From: Citrobacter sp.
GTDB taxonomy: Bacteria; Pseudomonadota; Gammaproteobacteria; Enterobacterales; Enterobacteriaceae
NCBI GenBank assembly: GCA_019415335.1
Contig: DXKH01000051.1
Span: 62,001 to 126,000, forward strand
Length of the DNA: 64,000 bases
Direction: 5' to 3'
A model generated the notes under the pieces. It was not told where the DNA came from. It saw only the letters and a program-made list of their open reading frames with translations, and did not search any database. Positions 20,398 to 30,158 of this stretch are shown here, one piece after another; position 1 is the stretch's first letter, and each line of letters starts with the position of its first letter. The position numbers and the translations under genes were made by a program.

Positions 20398-21546
20398 TCA
20401 CCAGGCGGTATGATACAACTCAACAATCTCGGCAATGCTTGCTTCGCGTGGGTTCCCCCCCGTACAAACATCGTCAAATGCCGCCTGCGCCAGCGCCGGA
20501 ATATCTTCCTTACGCACGCCGACATCACGCAGGTGTAGCGGGATACCGACATCGCGATTGAGCGCGAACACGGCTTCTACCGCAGCATCACGTGCTTGCG
20601 CAAGGCTCAGCGACTCCACCTTCTCTCCCATTGCGCGGGCAATATCGCGATACTTGTCACCAGTATATTCAGCGTTGTAACGCATGACATGCGGCAACAA
20701 AATGGCATTTGCCACGCCATGCGGTGTGTTGTAAAACGCGCCCAACGGGTGTGCCATACCATGAACTAACCCGAGGCCTACGTTGGAAAATCCCATCCCG
20801 GCAACATATTGCCCCAGCGCCATCGCCTCCCCAGCATCACGCTCGCCTGCCACCGACCCCCGCAATGCGCCCGCGATAATCTCGATCGCTTTAATATGCA
20901 ATGCATCCGTCAACGCCCATGCGCCACGGGTGATATAGCCTTCAATTGCATGGGTCAGCGCATCAACGCCGGTAGCGGCTTTCAGCGCGGGTGGCATGCC
21001 ATCCATCATATCCGCGTCTATAAACGCCACCTGCGGGATGTCATGTGGATCGACGCAAACAAATTTACGTCGTTTTTCTTCGTCAGTGATCACATAGTTA
21101 ATCGTGACTTCTGCTGCCGTTCCCGCAGTGGTCGGGATGGCCATCACCGGAACGCTGGGTTTGCGAGTGGGTGATAATCCCTCCAGACTGCGTACATCTG
21201 CAAATTCTGGGTTGTTACTGATAATACCAATCGCTTTACAGGTATCCTGTGGCGAGCCGCCGCCAATAGCAATAAGGTAATCTGCCCCACTTTGCGCAAA
21301 AACCTCCAGCCCTTCCTTCACCACGCCAATCGTCGGATTAGGGATTACGCCGGAATACATCTCCCAGGCCAACCCTGCCGCATCCATCTTATCGGTTACT
21401 TTCGCGACCACACCACACGCTACCAGTGTTTTATCGGTCACAATTAGCGCCTTACTAAAACCGCGGCGCTTAACCTCATCGGTTAATGCCTCCACCGCTC
21501 CCCGGCCAAACCACGCCGTTTCGTTCAGAATCATTCTGTTCGCCAT
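20398..21546 (-). CDS. fucO: Lactaldehyde reductase (L-1,2-propanediol oxidoreductase) FucO
   Basis: This iron-dependent group III alcohol dehydrogenase reduces L-lactaldehyde to L-1,2-propanediol with NADH during anaerobic fucose and rhamnose growth. It has 382 residues, as in E. coli. The N-terminal dinucleotide-binding domain has AIGGGSPQDTCKAIG. Iron ligands lie in DALTHAIEGY and GLVHGMAHPLGAFYNTPHG. It is the second gene of fucAO, 26 bp after fucA and with an AAGGAG-type ribosome binding site. Confidence 0.97.
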   Translation of the reverse strand: MANRMILNETAWFGRGAVEALTDEVKRRGFSKALIVTDKTLVACGVVAKVTDKMDAAGLAWEMYSGVIPNPTIGVVKEGLEVFAQSGADYLIAIGGGSPQDTCKAIGIISNNPEFADVRSLEGLSPTRKPSVPVMAIPTTAGTAAEVTINYVITDEEKRRKFVCVDPHDIPQVAFIDADMMDGMPPALKAATGVDALTHAIEGYITRGAWALTDALHIKAIEIIAGALRGSVAGERDAGEAMALGQYVAGMGFSNVGLGLVHGMAHPLGAFYNTPHGVANAILLPHVMRYNAEYTGDKYRDIARAMGEKVESLSLAQARDAAVEAVFALNRDVGIPLHLRDVGVRKEDIPALAQAAFDDVCTGGNPREASIAEIVELYHTAW

Positions 21547-21572
21547 CGTCCATCTCCTTTTCGGTTGCGGAA

Positions 21573-22220
21573 TTACTCTTCAATACGTAATCCGTAAGTT
21601 TTGAATTTCTCCAGTACTACAGCAATTTCATCATCATCCAGAATCGGCACCGGGTCAGTGATCGCCAGCGTGCTCAGATACAACTGCGCCAACACTTCCA
21701 CTTCATGCGCCAGCCACAGCGCTTTTTCCAAATTAACTTCACAGGCTATCAGCCCGTGATGCTGGAGCAATGTCGCCTTGCGATTTTTGAGGGCTACCGC
21801 AACAAATTCTGACAATGCCTGCGTACCAAACGTGGCATATGGGGCGCAGGGAATGGAGTTTCCGCCTGCGGCGGCAATCATATAGTGGATTGCCGGGATA
21901 GGACGATTGAGGATCGAAACGGCAGTACAATGCACGGCATGATTATGCACAACCGCGTGAGCGTCAGGACGGGTCTGGTAAGCAGCCATATGGAAACGCC
22001 ATTCGCTGGATGGCAGTTTGCCCTCTTCATGCTGACCCTTAGCGTCAATATAGACAATGTGTGACTCTGTGAGTTTCTCGTAGGGGATCCCCGTCGGCGT
22101 GATTAACATTCCGTCCTGAAAGCGTACGCTGACATTGCCAGCCGTTCCCTGATTCAACCCCATACGGGTCATTTCCAGGCAGGTTTCAATGATCTGCCGC
22201 GCCAGTGTGTTTCGTTCCAT
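21573..22220 (-). CDS. fucA: L-fuculose-1-phosphate aldolase FucA
   Basis: This class II zinc aldolase cleaves L-fuculose-1-phosphate into DHAP and L-lactaldehyde. It has 215 residues. Catalytic and zinc residues of the family are all present: Glu73 in PSSEWRFH, His92 and His94 in VVHNHAVH, and His155 in LLQHHGLIA. It is the first gene of fucAO, divergent from fucP over 547 bp. Transcription should depend on CRP and FucR through that intergenic region. Confidence 0.97.
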   Translation of the reverse strand: MERNTLARQIIETCLEMTRMGLNQGTAGNVSVRFQDGMLITPTGIPYEKLTESHIVYIDAKGQHEEGKLPSSEWRFHMAAYQTRPDAHAVVHNHAVHCTAVSILNRPIPAIHYMIAAAGGNSIPCAPYATFGTQALSEFVAVALKNRKATLLQHHGLIACEVNLEKALWLAHEVEVLAQLYLSTLAITDPVPILDDDEIAVVLEKFKTYGLRIEE

Positions 22221-22437
22221 TATTTACCTCTCTCGATGATTCAAAAGCGTCAACAGAACAACCCTAATCACTCTGTTGAATTAATCGCATATTTGCTCAC
22301 TATCATCATATTGAATGGCAATTAAGGAATTACGATAATTTTATTTTGTGACGAACATCTATTAATCACTCCGAATTACTTATCTCCCCATCGGGTTATC
22401 CCAGAAGAAAATGACCGCTATTAATAAGTTTTTTTCA

Positions 22438-22547
22438 AAACGGGCATTTTTCATCGACCTCATAACAAATGCCCGTTTTCGTGCCAATGAATTAAATCGG
22501 GCATTCAGACTGTGGGTTTTAGATATTATTTTCTCAAACGGGCATTC
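22438..22547. promoter_or_regulatory. Four CGGGCATT repeats between fucA and fucP (candidate FucR operators)
   Basis: The sequence AAACGGGCATT occurs at 22438-22448, inverted at 22468-22478, again as AATCGGGCATTC at 22495-22506, and as AAACGGGCATTC at 22536-22547. Copies 1 and 2 form a perfect 13-bp inverted repeat (22437-22449 and 22467-22479) with a 17-bp centre. The region lies between the divergent fucAO and fucPIKUR operons, exactly where the activator FucR must act. Assignment to FucR is inference; the DeoR-family binding motif here is not known to me. No gene is credible in 22221-22767. Confidence 0.55.
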
Positions 22548-22562
22548 TTTGTAAGACATTAA

Positions 22563-22618
22563 AGTGACGATAATCACATAAAGTTATTCTTTAACCCCTA
22601 AATGTGACCGTTATCATA
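22563..22618. promoter_or_regulatory. Two CRP-type sites upstream of fucP
   Basis: AGTGACGATAATCACA (22563-22578) and TGTGACCGTTATCATA (22603-22618) both fit TGTGA-N6-TCACA with one mismatch each. Their centres are 40 bp apart. They lie 150-205 bp upstream of fucP and next to the CGGGCATT repeats. The fuc regulon is known to be CRP-dependent, so these are likely real. Confidence 0.75.
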
Positions 22619-22767
22619 TTAAACGTTCTTTTTTATTTGAAAATGAATTCATGAGTTCATTCCTGACGGCCAAAACCCTACTGGCAAGAAATACGAACTC
22701 TCCCGATTTTACAGTCTGGTGAGCAAGACCAACCACACTCTGACGCTTCTGAACCGATGAGGATGTT

Positions 22768-24078
22768 ATGGGAAATACAACAATACAAACGCAGAGCTTT
22801 CATACTGCGGATACAGGACAAAGTAAGCGCTACATCATCCCGTTTGCTTTACTGTGCTCGCTTTTTTTTCTTTGGGCTGTCGCGAATAACCTGAACGACA
22901 TTTTATTACCCCAGTTTCAACAAGCTTTTACGTTAACTAACTTTCAGGCTGGATTGATACAATCTGCTTTTTACTTCGGTTATTTTGTTATCCCTATTCC
23001 GGCAGGAATATTGATGAAAAAACTAAGCTACAAAGCAGGAATCATTACCGGATTGTTCTTATATGCTTTTGGCGCCGCATTATTTTGGCCAGCCGCTGAG
23101 GTCATGAATTATACCTTGTTTTTGATTGGTCTTTTTATTATCGCCGCGGGGCTAGGCTGTCTTGAAACTGCAGCAAACCCTTTTGTGACTGTATTAGGAC
23201 CGGAAAGCGGCGGGCACTTCCGTCTTAACCTTGCGCAAACCTTTAACTCCTTCGGCGCTATTATCGCTGTCGTTTTTGGGCAAAGCCTTATTTTATCTAA
23301 CGTGCCACATCAATCGCAGGATGTGCTCGATAATATGTCACCAGAACAACTCAGCACGTATAAGCATAGCCTGGTGTTATCAGTGCAAACGCCTTACATG
23401 ATTATCGTGGCAATTGTGTTACTGGTCACTCTGCTGATCATGTTCACCAAATTCCCGGTCCTCCAGAGTGACGATCACAGTGATACTGAACAAAGTTCAT
23501 TTTCCGCTTCGCTTACTCGCCTGATGCGCATCCGCCACTGGCGCTGGGCTGTACTGGCGCAGTTTTGCTATGTCGGTGCGCAAACCGCCTGCTGGAGCTA
23601 TCTGATTCGTTACGCTATTGAAGAGATCCCTGGCATGACGCCCGGTTTTGCCGCCAACTATCTGACCGGAACGATGGTGTGCTTTTTTATTGGCCGTTTC
23701 TCCGGCACCTGGCTTATTAGTCGCTTTGCTCCGCATAAAGTGCTGGCGGCGTATGCCCTGCTCGCGATGGTTCTGTGTCTGATCTCAGCCTTTAGTGGTG
23801 GTCATATCGGTCTACTGGCATTGACGCTGTGCAGCGCATTTATGTCCATTCAATACCCGACCATCTTCTCGCTGGGCATCAAAAATCTGGGGCAGGACAC
23901 GAAATACGGTTCATCGTTCATCGTCATGACCATCATCGGCGGCGGTATCGTCACGCCCGTTATGGGCTTTGTCAGCGATGCGGCAGGCAATATTCCAACC
24001 GCTGAACTGGTCCCGGCACTTTGCTTTGCCATCATCTTTATCTTTGCTCGTTTTCGTTCACAAACGGCAACTTACTGA
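22768..24078 (+). CDS. fucP: L-fucose:proton symporter FucP
   Basis: This MFS permease imports L-fucose with a proton. It has 436 residues (438 in E. coli) and 12 predicted helices. The proton/sugar residues of the family lie in ANNLNDILLPQFQ (helix 1 aspartate) and GLGCLETAANPFVTVLGPES (helix 4 glutamate), both kept. The start ATG is preceded by GATGAGGATGTT. It is the first gene of fucPIKUR and divergent from fucAO. Confidence 0.97.
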   Translation: MGNTTIQTQSFHTADTGQSKRYIIPFALLCSLFFLWAVANNLNDILLPQFQQAFTLTNFQAGLIQSAFYFGYFVIPIPAGILMKKLSYKAGIITGLFLYAFGAALFWPAAEVMNYTLFLIGLFIIAAGLGCLETAANPFVTVLGPESGGHFRLNLAQTFNSFGAIIAVVFGQSLILSNVPHQSQDVLDNMSPEQLSTYKHSLVLSVQTPYMIIVAIVLLVTLLIMFTKFPVLQSDDHSDTEQSSFSASLTRLMRIRHWRWAVLAQFCYVGAQTACWSYLIRYAIEEIPGMTPGFAANYLTGTMVCFFIGRFSGTWLISRFAPHKVLAAYALLAMVLCLISAFSGGHIGLLALTLCSAFMSIQYPTIFSLGIKNLGQDTKYGSSFIVMTIIGGGIVTPVMGFVSDAAGNIPTAELVPALCFAIIFIFARFRSQTATY

Positions 24079-24110
24079 ACATTTTTTCCGAATAACGTGA
24101 GGAATCTGTA

Positions 24111-25886
24111 ATGAAAAAAAATAGCTTACCGAAAATTGGTATCCGCCCGGTGATTGATGGGCGTCGTATGGGTGTTCGTGAGTCGCTGGAAGAACAAACC
24201 ATGAACATGGCAAAAGCGACCGCCGCCCTGCTCAGCGAGAAACTCCGCCATGCCAGTGGCGCGCAGATTGAGTGTGTGATTGCGGATAGCTGCATTGCCG
24301 GGATGGAGGAATCAGCGGCCTGCGAAGAAAAATTCAGCAGCCAGAATGTAGGTCTCACCATTACGGTTACCCCTTGCTGGTGCTATGGTAGCGAAACGAT
24401 CGATATGGATCCCATGCGTCCAAAAGCCATTTGGGGGTTTAACGGTACTGAACGTCCAGGCGCGGTTTACCTCGCTGCGGCGCTGGCTGCGCACAGCCAG
24501 AAAGGTATTCCGGCCTTCTCCATTTACGGTCATGACGTGCAGGATGCGGATGACACATCTATCCCTGCGGATGTGGAAGAGAAATTGCTGCGCTTTGCAC
24601 GGGCAGGCATCGCAGTTGCCACCATGAAAGGTAAAAGTTATCTCTCCGTCGGCGGGGTGTCGATGGGGATTGCCGGCTCCATCGTCGATCATAACTTCTT
24701 TGAATCCTGGCTGGGGATGAAGGTTCAGGCCGTTGATATGACCGAACTGCGTCGTCGCATCGATCAGAAAATTTATGACGAAACCGAACTGGAAATGGCG
24801 CTGGCGTGGGCGGATAAAAACTTCCGCTATGGCGAAGACCAGAATGCGCAGCAATATAAACGTAATGCAGAACAGAGCCGGGCAGTCCTGAAAGAGAGCC
24901 TGCTGATGGCAATGTGCATTCGCGACATGATGCAAGGCAACAAAACGCTGGCGGAAAAAGGCCTGGTAGAAGAGTCTCTGGGCTACAACGCGATTGCTGC
25001 CGGATTCCAGGGGCAACGTCACTGGACCGATCAATACCCCAATGGCGATACGGCTGAAGCGCTGCTGAACAGCTCTTTTGACTGGAATGGTGTGCGCGAA
25101 CCGTTTGTCGTCGCTACCGAAAACGACAGCCTGAATGGCGTGGCGATGCTAATGGGCCATCAGTTGACCGGTACCGCTCAGGTATTCGCCGACGTGCGTA
25201 CCTACTGGTCGCCAGAAGCGGTACAACGCGTGACCGGGGCCCCTCTCACCGGCCTGGCGGAACACGGCATCATCCACTTGATTAACTCGGGTTCCGCAGC
25301 CCTCGACGGTTCTTGCAAACAACGCGATAGCAGTGGCAAACCCACCATGAAACCCCATTGGGAGATCGGTCAACAGGAGGCCGATGCCTGTCTGGCGGCG
25401 ACCGAATGGTGCCCGGCAATTCATGAATATTTCCGCGGCGGCGGCTTCTCTTCCCGCTTCCTGACTGAAGGCGGCGTCCCGTTTACGATGACCCGTGTGA
25501 ACATCATTAAAGGTCTGGGACCCGTTCTGCAAATCGCAGAAGGCTGGAGCGTAGAATTACCGAAAGAGATGCACGACAAGCTTGATGCCCGTACTAACTC
25601 AACCTGGCCGACGACCTGGTTTGCCCCACGCCTCACCGGCAAAGGCCCGTTCTCTGACGTTTATTCCGTCATGGCGAACTGGGGCGCTAACCACGGCGTA
25701 CTGACGATCGGTCATGTCGGGGCCGACTTTATTACCCTCGCATCAATGCTGCGCATTCCTGTCTGCATGCATAACGTCGAAGAGGCGAAAATCTACCGCC
25801 CTTCCACCTGGTCAGCACACGGCATGGACAGTGAAGGCCAGGATTACCGTGCCTGCCAGAACTATGGACCGCTATATAAACGCTAA
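24111..25886 (+). CDS. fucI: L-fucose isomerase FucI
   Basis: FucI interconverts L-fucose and L-fuculose, a Mn2+-dependent hexameric enzyme in the cytosol. It has 591 residues, exactly the E. coli length, and starts [18 protein letters not shown]. Active-site segments include [20 protein letters not shown], with the catalytic Glu and Asp region, and the histidine in [17 protein letters not shown]. It lies 32 bp after fucP and is followed by a BIME before fucK. Confidence 0.97.
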   Translation: MKKNSLPKIGIRPVIDGRRMGVRESLEEQTMNMAKATAALLSEKLRHASGAQIECVIADSCIAGMEESAACEEKFSSQNVGLTITVTPCWCYGSETIDMDPMRPKAIWGFNGTERPGAVYLAAALAAHSQKGIPAFSIYGHDVQDADDTSIPADVEEKLLRFARAGIAVATMKGKSYLSVGGVSMGIAGSIVDHNFFESWLGMKVQAVDMTELRRRIDQKIYDETELEMALAWADKNFRYGEDQNAQQYKRNAEQSRAVLKESLLMAMCIRDMMQGNKTLAEKGLVEESLGYNAIAAGFQGQRHWTDQYPNGDTAEALLNSSFDWNGVREPFVVATENDSLNGVAMLMGHQLTGTAQVFADVRTYWSPEAVQRVTGAPLTGLAEHGIIHLINSGSAALDGSCKQRDSSGKPTMKPHWEIGQQEADACLAATEWCPAIHEYFRGGGFSSRFLTEGGVPFTMTRVNIIKGLGPVLQIAEGWSVELPKEMHDKLDARTNSTWPTTWFAPRLTGKGPFSDVYSVMANWGANHGVLTIGHVGADFITLASMLRIPVCMHNVEEAKIYRPSTWSAHGMDSEGQDYRACQNYGPLYKR

Positions 25887-25889
25887 TGC

Positions 25890-25966
25890 CCTTGCCCGGT
25901 AGCACAAGCTTACCGGGCCTACAGAATTCACCATTCCAGGCCGGATGTGCGAAGCGCCATCCGGCA
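25890..25966. repeat. BIME (two REP units) between fucI and fucK
   Basis: Two REP palindromes in tandem are visible: GCCCGGT...ACCGGGC (25894-25918) and GCCGGAT...ATCCGGC (25940-25965). They separate the fucI stop from the fucK ribosome binding site. The pair would fold in the operon mRNA and may make the abundant upstream fucPI part more stable than fucKUR. Confidence 0.85.
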
Positions 25967-25983
25967 ATACTCCTGGAGAGAAT

Positions 25984-27402
25984 ATGAAAAATGACGTCAT
26001 CCTGGTTCTCGACTGCGGCGCCACCAACGTTCGGGCCATTGCCGTTGATCGACAGGGTAACATTGTCGCTCGTGCAGCAACGGCCAATGCCAGCGAGATT
26101 GCGGTAGAGAACAGTGTCTGGCACCAATGGTCGCTGGATGCCATCCTGCAACGCTTCGCCAAATGCTGCCAGAAACTCATGGCTGAATTGTCGCCTGGTC
26201 AGATCCGTGGCATTACGGTCACCACCTTTGGGGTTGATGGCGCCCTGGTCGATGAACACGGCTCACTGCTCTACCCGGTGATCAGCTGGAAATGTCCACG
26301 TACCGCAGCGGTAATGGAGAACATCAGCCGCATTATGGATCCACAGCAACTCCAGACGATTTCCGGCGTTGGCGCGTTTGGTTTCAATACGCTGTATAAG
26401 TTGGTATGGCTGAAAGAAAATCACCCGCAGTTACTGGAACAGGCTCACGCCTGGCTGTTCATCTCATCATTGATCAACCATCGTTTGACGGGAGAATTCA
26501 CCACCGATATCACCATGGCGGGCACCAGTCAGATGCTGGACATCCATCAACGCGATTTCAGCACCGAAATTTTAAAGGCCACCGACCTGCCACGCCGCCT
26601 GTTCCCACGACTTGTCGACGCAGGCCAACAGATTGGGAACCTACAATCCAATGCCGCTTCTCTATTGGGCCTACCCGCTGGCGTACCGGTCATCTCCGCA
26701 GGACATGATACCCAGTTCGCGCTGTTTGGCGCAGGTGCCGGGCAGGACGAACCTGTGCTCTCCTCCGGTACATGGGAGATTCTGATGGTGCGCAGCGCTC
26801 AGGTGAATACCCCTCTGTTGAGCCACTATACCGGCTCAACCTGTGAACTGGATAGCCAGCCAGGACTGTTTAACCCGGGAATGCAATGGCTCGCATCGGG
26901 CGTACTCGAATGGGTACGAAAACTGCTGTGGACTGCCGATACGCCATGGCAAACCCTGATTGAGGAAGCGAGGAGAATCCCCCCTGGCGCCGAAGGGGTG
27001 AAGATGCAGTGTGATCTGCTCGCCTGTCAAAACGCAGGCTGGCAAGGCGTGACGCTCAACACCACCCGTGGTCATTTTTATCGCGCGGCGCTGGAAGGCC
27101 TGACGGAGCAACTTGCGCGCAACCTGCAAACACTGGAAAACATCGGCCATTTCAGTGCAACCGAACTGTTACTGGTCGGCGGCGGCAGCCGAAATACACT
27201 CTGGAACCAAATCAAAGCCAATATGCTCGACCTTCCTGTCAAGGTACTGGATGACGCCGAAACAACGGTTGCCGGTGCCGCGATGTTTGGCTGGTATGGC
27301 ATTGGCGAATTTAGCTCCCCGGAGCAGGCCAGAGCACAGGTACATTATCAGTACCGCTATTTCTATCCACAACCCGAACCCGAGTTTATTGAGAGAGTTT
27401 GA
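25984..27402 (+). CDS. fucK: L-fuculokinase FucK
   Basis: FucK phosphorylates L-fuculose to L-fuculose-1-phosphate with ATP. It is a FGGY-family kinase with 472 residues. The ASKHA N-terminal motif is [15 protein letters not shown], the sugar-binding segment is [13 protein letters not shown], and the second-domain ATP site contains [14 protein letters not shown] and [12 protein letters not shown]. The frame is open 13 codons further into the BIME, but ATG 25984 has CTGGAGAG in front and gives the expected protein. One base separates its stop from the fucU ATG. Confidence 0.96.
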   Translation: MKNDVILVLDCGATNVRAIAVDRQGNIVARAATANASEIAVENSVWHQWSLDAILQRFAKCCQKLMAELSPGQIRGITVTTFGVDGALVDEHGSLLYPVISWKCPRTAAVMENISRIMDPQQLQTISGVGAFGFNTLYKLVWLKENHPQLLEQAHAWLFISSLINHRLTGEFTTDITMAGTSQMLDIHQRDFSTEILKATDLPRRLFPRLVDAGQQIGNLQSNAASLLGLPAGVPVISAGHDTQFALFGAGAGQDEPVLSSGTWEILMVRSAQVNTPLLSHYTGSTCELDSQPGLFNPGMQWLASGVLEWVRKLLWTADTPWQTLIEEARRIPPGAEGVKMQCDLLACQNAGWQGVTLNTTRGHFYRAALEGLTEQLARNLQTLENIGHFSATELLLVGGGSRNTLWNQIKANMLDLPVKVLDDAETTVAGAAMFGWYGIGEFSSPEQARAQVHYQYRYFYPQPEPEFIERV

Positions 27403-27403
27403 G

Positions 27404-27826
27404 ATGCTAAAGACGATTTCACCATTAATATCCCCGGAACTGCTGAAGGTACTCGCAGAAATGGGGCATGGCGACGAGATCATTTTTTCAGATGCCCACT
27501 TCCCGGCCCACAGTATGGGGCCACAGGTCATCCGAGCTGACGGTTTATTAGTGAGCGATTTACTAAAAGCGATTATTCCGTTATTTGAACTCGACAGCTA
27601 TGCCCCACCGCTGGTCATGATGGCGGCGGTAGAGGGTGACACACTCGATCCTGGCGTTGAAACACGCTACCGCGACGCGCTTTCCGGGCAGGCACCTTGC
27701 CCGCAAATCACCCGCATTGACCGGTTTGCGTTTTACGAACGGGCACAAAAAGCCTTTGCGATCGTTATCACAGGAGAGTGTGCGAAGTACGGGAATATTC
27801 TTTTAAAAAAAGGGGTAACGCCGTAA
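27404..27826 (+). CDS. fucU: L-fucose mutarotase FucU
   Basis: FucU interconverts alpha- and beta-L-fucose (RbsD/FucU family), supplying the anomer used by FucI. It has 140 residues, starting [20 protein letters not shown], with catalytic His22 in GHGDEI and the pocket segments [10 protein letters not shown] and [16 protein letters not shown]. The frame stays open far upstream inside fucK, but ATG 27404, one base after the fucK TGA, gives the family length. Confidence 0.96.
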   Translation: MLKTISPLISPELLKVLAEMGHGDEIIFSDAHFPAHSMGPQVIRADGLLVSDLLKAIIPLFELDSYAPPLVMMAAVEGDTLDPGVETRYRDALSGQAPCPQITRIDRFAFYERAQKAFAIVITGECAKYGNILLKKGVTP

Positions 27827-27838
27827 TCTCATGCCGGT

Positions 27839-27859
27839 GCGCCCGTCTGATGCGGGCGC
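27839..27859 (+). repeat. Small GC hairpin (REP remnant) between fucU and fucR
   Basis: GCGCCCG pairs with CGGGCGC around TCTGATG. The flanks ATGCCGG and TGATGCGGGCGCTTATC resemble half of a REP. It lies in the 58 bp between fucU and fucR and has no T run. Confidence 0.5.
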
Positions 27860-27884
27860 TTATCGAATGATGGGATGGGAAAAG

Positions 27885-28595
27885 ATGAAAGCGGCACGCC
27901 AGCAAGCGATAGTAGACCTGCTGATCAACCATAAAAGCCTGACGACAGAGGCCTTGTCCATCGAACTCAACGTCAGCAAAGAGACCATTCGCCGCGATCT
28001 CAGCGAACTGCAGACACAGGGCAAAGTCCTGCGCAACCATGGCCGCGCGAAATATATCCATCGTGAAAATCAGGACAGCGGCGATCCCTTTCACATCCGA
28101 CTGAAAAGCCATTATGCGCATAAAGCGGACATTGCCCGGGAAGCGCTAACCTGGATTGAGGACGGCATGGTGATTGCGCTGGATGCCAGTTCCACCTGCT
28201 GGTATCTGGCGCGTCAGTTGCCGGATATCAACATTCACGTTTTTACCAACAGTCAACCGATTTGCCAGGAACTCAGTAAGCGCGAGCATATCCAGCTCAT
28301 CAGCTCCGGCGGTCAGCTTGAACGGAAATATGGCTGCTACGTCAATCCTTCACTGATCTCACAGCTTAAGCCGCTGGATATTGATCTGTTCATTTTTTCC
28401 TGCGAAGGGATCGACAGCAGCGGTGCACTGTGGGACTCCAATGCCATCAACGCCGATTTCAAGTCGGTGCTACTGAAACGTGCGTCGCAATCGTTATTGC
28501 TGATCGATAAGAGTAAATTTAATCGTTCCGGGGAAGCGAGGATTGGGCATCTGGATGACGTGACGCACATTGTGTCAGATGCGTCACAGTCATAA
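27885..28595 (+). CDS. fucR: L-fucose operon activator FucR (DeoR family)
   Basis: This transcription factor activates the fuc regulon in response to fuculose-1-phosphate. An N-terminal DeoR helix-turn-helix spans about residues 5-57 (LTTEALSIELNVSKETIRRD). The C-terminal sugar-phosphate domain contains DASSTCWYLARQL and FIFSCEGIDSSGALWDSN. The ATG at 27885 (MKAARQQAIVDLL) gives 236 residues. The E. coli protein has 243; the difference lies at the C-terminus, which here ends SDASQS. Last gene of fucPIKUR. Confidence 0.95.
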   Translation: MKAARQQAIVDLLINHKSLTTEALSIELNVSKETIRRDLSELQTQGKVLRNHGRAKYIHRENQDSGDPFHIRLKSHYAHKADIAREALTWIEDGMVIALDASSTCWYLARQLPDINIHVFTNSQPICQELSKREHIQLISSGGQLERKYGCYVNPSLISQLKPLDIDLFIFSCEGIDSSGALWDSNAINADFKSVLLKRASQSLLLIDKSKFNRSGEARIGHLDDVTHIVSDASQS

Positions 28596-28612
28596 CGGCT
28601 AACCGAAATGTG

Positions 28613-28642
28613 TTGCAGACCTGATAAGCATCAGGTCTGCAA
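28613..28642. terminator. Perfect 13-bp hairpin between convergent fucR and rlmM
   Basis: TTGCAGACCTGAT pairs perfectly with ATCAGGTCTGCAA around AAGC. It fills the 56 bp between the two stops. No T tract follows on either strand, so termination would rely on the stem or on Rho. Confidence 0.65.
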
Positions 28643-28651
28643 GGTTGCCCA

Positions 28652-29752
28652 TTAGCGCTCGTCGCGACGTCCACCTACCGCAGCCCACAGGCGACGGACG
28701 TGTACCGTCACTTCTTCTCGATCATGATACAGCTGCCGCGCCTGAATCTGCGCATTTATGCCGTGCTCATCAAGCTGTGCCTGAATATAGGCCAGGTTCT
28801 GCGAGACCTCTTCGTAGCGCTTTTTCATCGGCAACTTGAGGTTAAAGATGGTTTCCCTACACCAGCCATTGACCAGCCACTGCGCCATCAGCGCCGCCAC
28901 TTTTGCCGGCTTCTCAACCATGTCGCACACCATCCACGAGATGTTGTTGCGGTTGGGGCGATACCTAAAACCGTCTTCGCGCAGCCAGGTGACCTGACCG
29001 GTATCCATCAGACTTTGCGCCATCGGGCCATTATCGACCGAATACACCCACATGTTGCGTTTAACCAATTGGTAGGTCCAGCCGCCGGGGCAGGCGCCTA
29101 AATCCACCGCATACATCCCGTTTGCCAGACGCTCGTCCCACTCATCTTGCGGAATAAAGACGTGCAGCGCCTCTTCCAGCTTCAGCGTTGAACGACTGGG
29201 CGCATCGGACGGGAACTTCAGGCGCGGAATGCCCATATAGTACGGCGAGTTATTACTGGCATACGAATAGCCGGTATAGCAGCAGCCTGGTGCTATAAAG
29301 AAGACGTGCACCACCGGGCGCTTCGGCGTCTCATAATTTGTCAGAACGCCAGCATCACGCAGGGCTGCACGCAGCGGGACCGTAAATTTGCGGCAGAACT
29401 TCATCAGCTCTTTACTTTCGTTCGTATCCGCCACTTCCACACGCAGATCGCCGCCCTTCTCCACCACTCCCTGCAACATACCGACAATCGGCGTAATGCG
29501 ATCTTCCGGCGGTAAGTGCTGGAGCAACTCGCCCACCACAAACCACTGACGAGCAAAAATCAGCGAACTGAACGGCAGTTCACTGATAATTTTCTCGGCG
29601 TCTTCAGCCTGATAGCACTCATAGATGACATAGCCCGCATTCTCTTTGACGCGAGCAAAACCGAAAAACTCCCGACGCCCTGCTTTATCGGTAATTTCGG
29701 CGGCACACTCTTTTTCAAAGCCCGGGCGACACAACAACACAACCTTATTCAT
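28652..29752 (-). CDS. rlmM: 23S rRNA (cytidine(2498)-2'-O)-methyltransferase RlmM
   Basis: RlmM (YgdE) 2'-O-methylates C2498 of 23S rRNA. It has 366 residues: an N-terminal THUMP-like domain and a C-terminal Rossmann methyltransferase domain with [19 protein letters not shown] as the SAM site. The K-D-K-E tetrad pieces lie in [34 protein letters not shown] and [10 protein letters not shown]. An in-frame ATG two codons earlier exists; 29752 matches E. coli. The start overlaps the 3' end of ygdD by 8 bp. Confidence 0.96.
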   Translation of the reverse strand: MNKVVLLCRPGFEKECAAEITDKAGRREFFGFARVKENAGYVIYECYQAEDAEKIISELPFSSLIFARQWFVVGELLQHLPPEDRITPIVGMLQGVVEKGGDLRVEVADTNESKELMKFCRKFTVPLRAALRDAGVLTNYETPKRPVVHVFFIAPGCCYTGYSYASNNSPYYMGIPRLKFPSDAPSRSTLKLEEALHVFIPQDEWDERLANGMYAVDLGACPGGWTYQLVKRNMWVYSVDNGPMAQSLMDTGQVTWLREDGFRYRPNRNNISWMVCDMVEKPAKVAALMAQWLVNGWCRETIFNLKLPMKKRYEEVSQNLAYIQAQLDEHGINAQIQARQLYHDREEVTVHVRRLWAAVGGRRDER

Positions 29753-30140
29753 GAACAACGCCCTTACGCTTCAAACGGATGGCGCCGATTAACATCAGCA
29801 CCCAACCTGCCAGGAAGCAGACGCCGCCGACAGGGGTAACAAACGCCCACAGGCGCAGATGAGACAGCGCCAGGCAATACAGGCTGCCGCTAAACAGCAC
29901 CGTACCTAACGCGAGGAAAACGCTACTCCAGTAAAACCAGATGCTGATCCGGCGTTGCATCGCAACTGACAGCCCGAAGATCGCCAGCGTATGAAATGCC
30001 TGATATTGCAGGCCGGTCTGGATCCAGCTCATTTCAACCACACCGAGGGTTTTGCTCAGGACATGCGCACCGAAAGCCCCCAGAGCGACATAAATAAAGC
30101 CACTGATAGCGGCAAAAATCAGCATAAAACGGCTGGTCAT
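29745..30140 (-). CDS. ygdD: Inner membrane protein YgdD (DUF423)
   Basis: This is a conserved 131-residue membrane protein with four predicted helices (about 5-28, 43-60, 67-89 and 97-121). The family signature [12 protein letters not shown] follows helix 1, and FHTLAIF starts helix 2. Function is unknown. It lies between gcvA (18 bp upstream) and rlmM (8 bp overlap), so the three are probably one transcript. Confidence 0.94.
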   Translation of the reverse strand: MTSRFMLIFAAISGFIYVALGAFGAHVLSKTLGVVEMSWIQTGLQYQAFHTLAIFGLSVAMQRRISIWFYWSSVFLALGTVLFSGSLYCLALSHLRLWAFVTPVGGVCFLAGWVLMLIGAIRLKRKGVVHE

Positions 30141-30158
30141 GGTAATACCCTAAGTAAG

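Noticed and set aside
22380..22577. A 65-codon minus-strand ORF in the fucA-fucP gap
   Set aside because: It has no ribosome binding site or family resemblance and lies over repeated regulatory DNA; the repeats explain the conserved look better.
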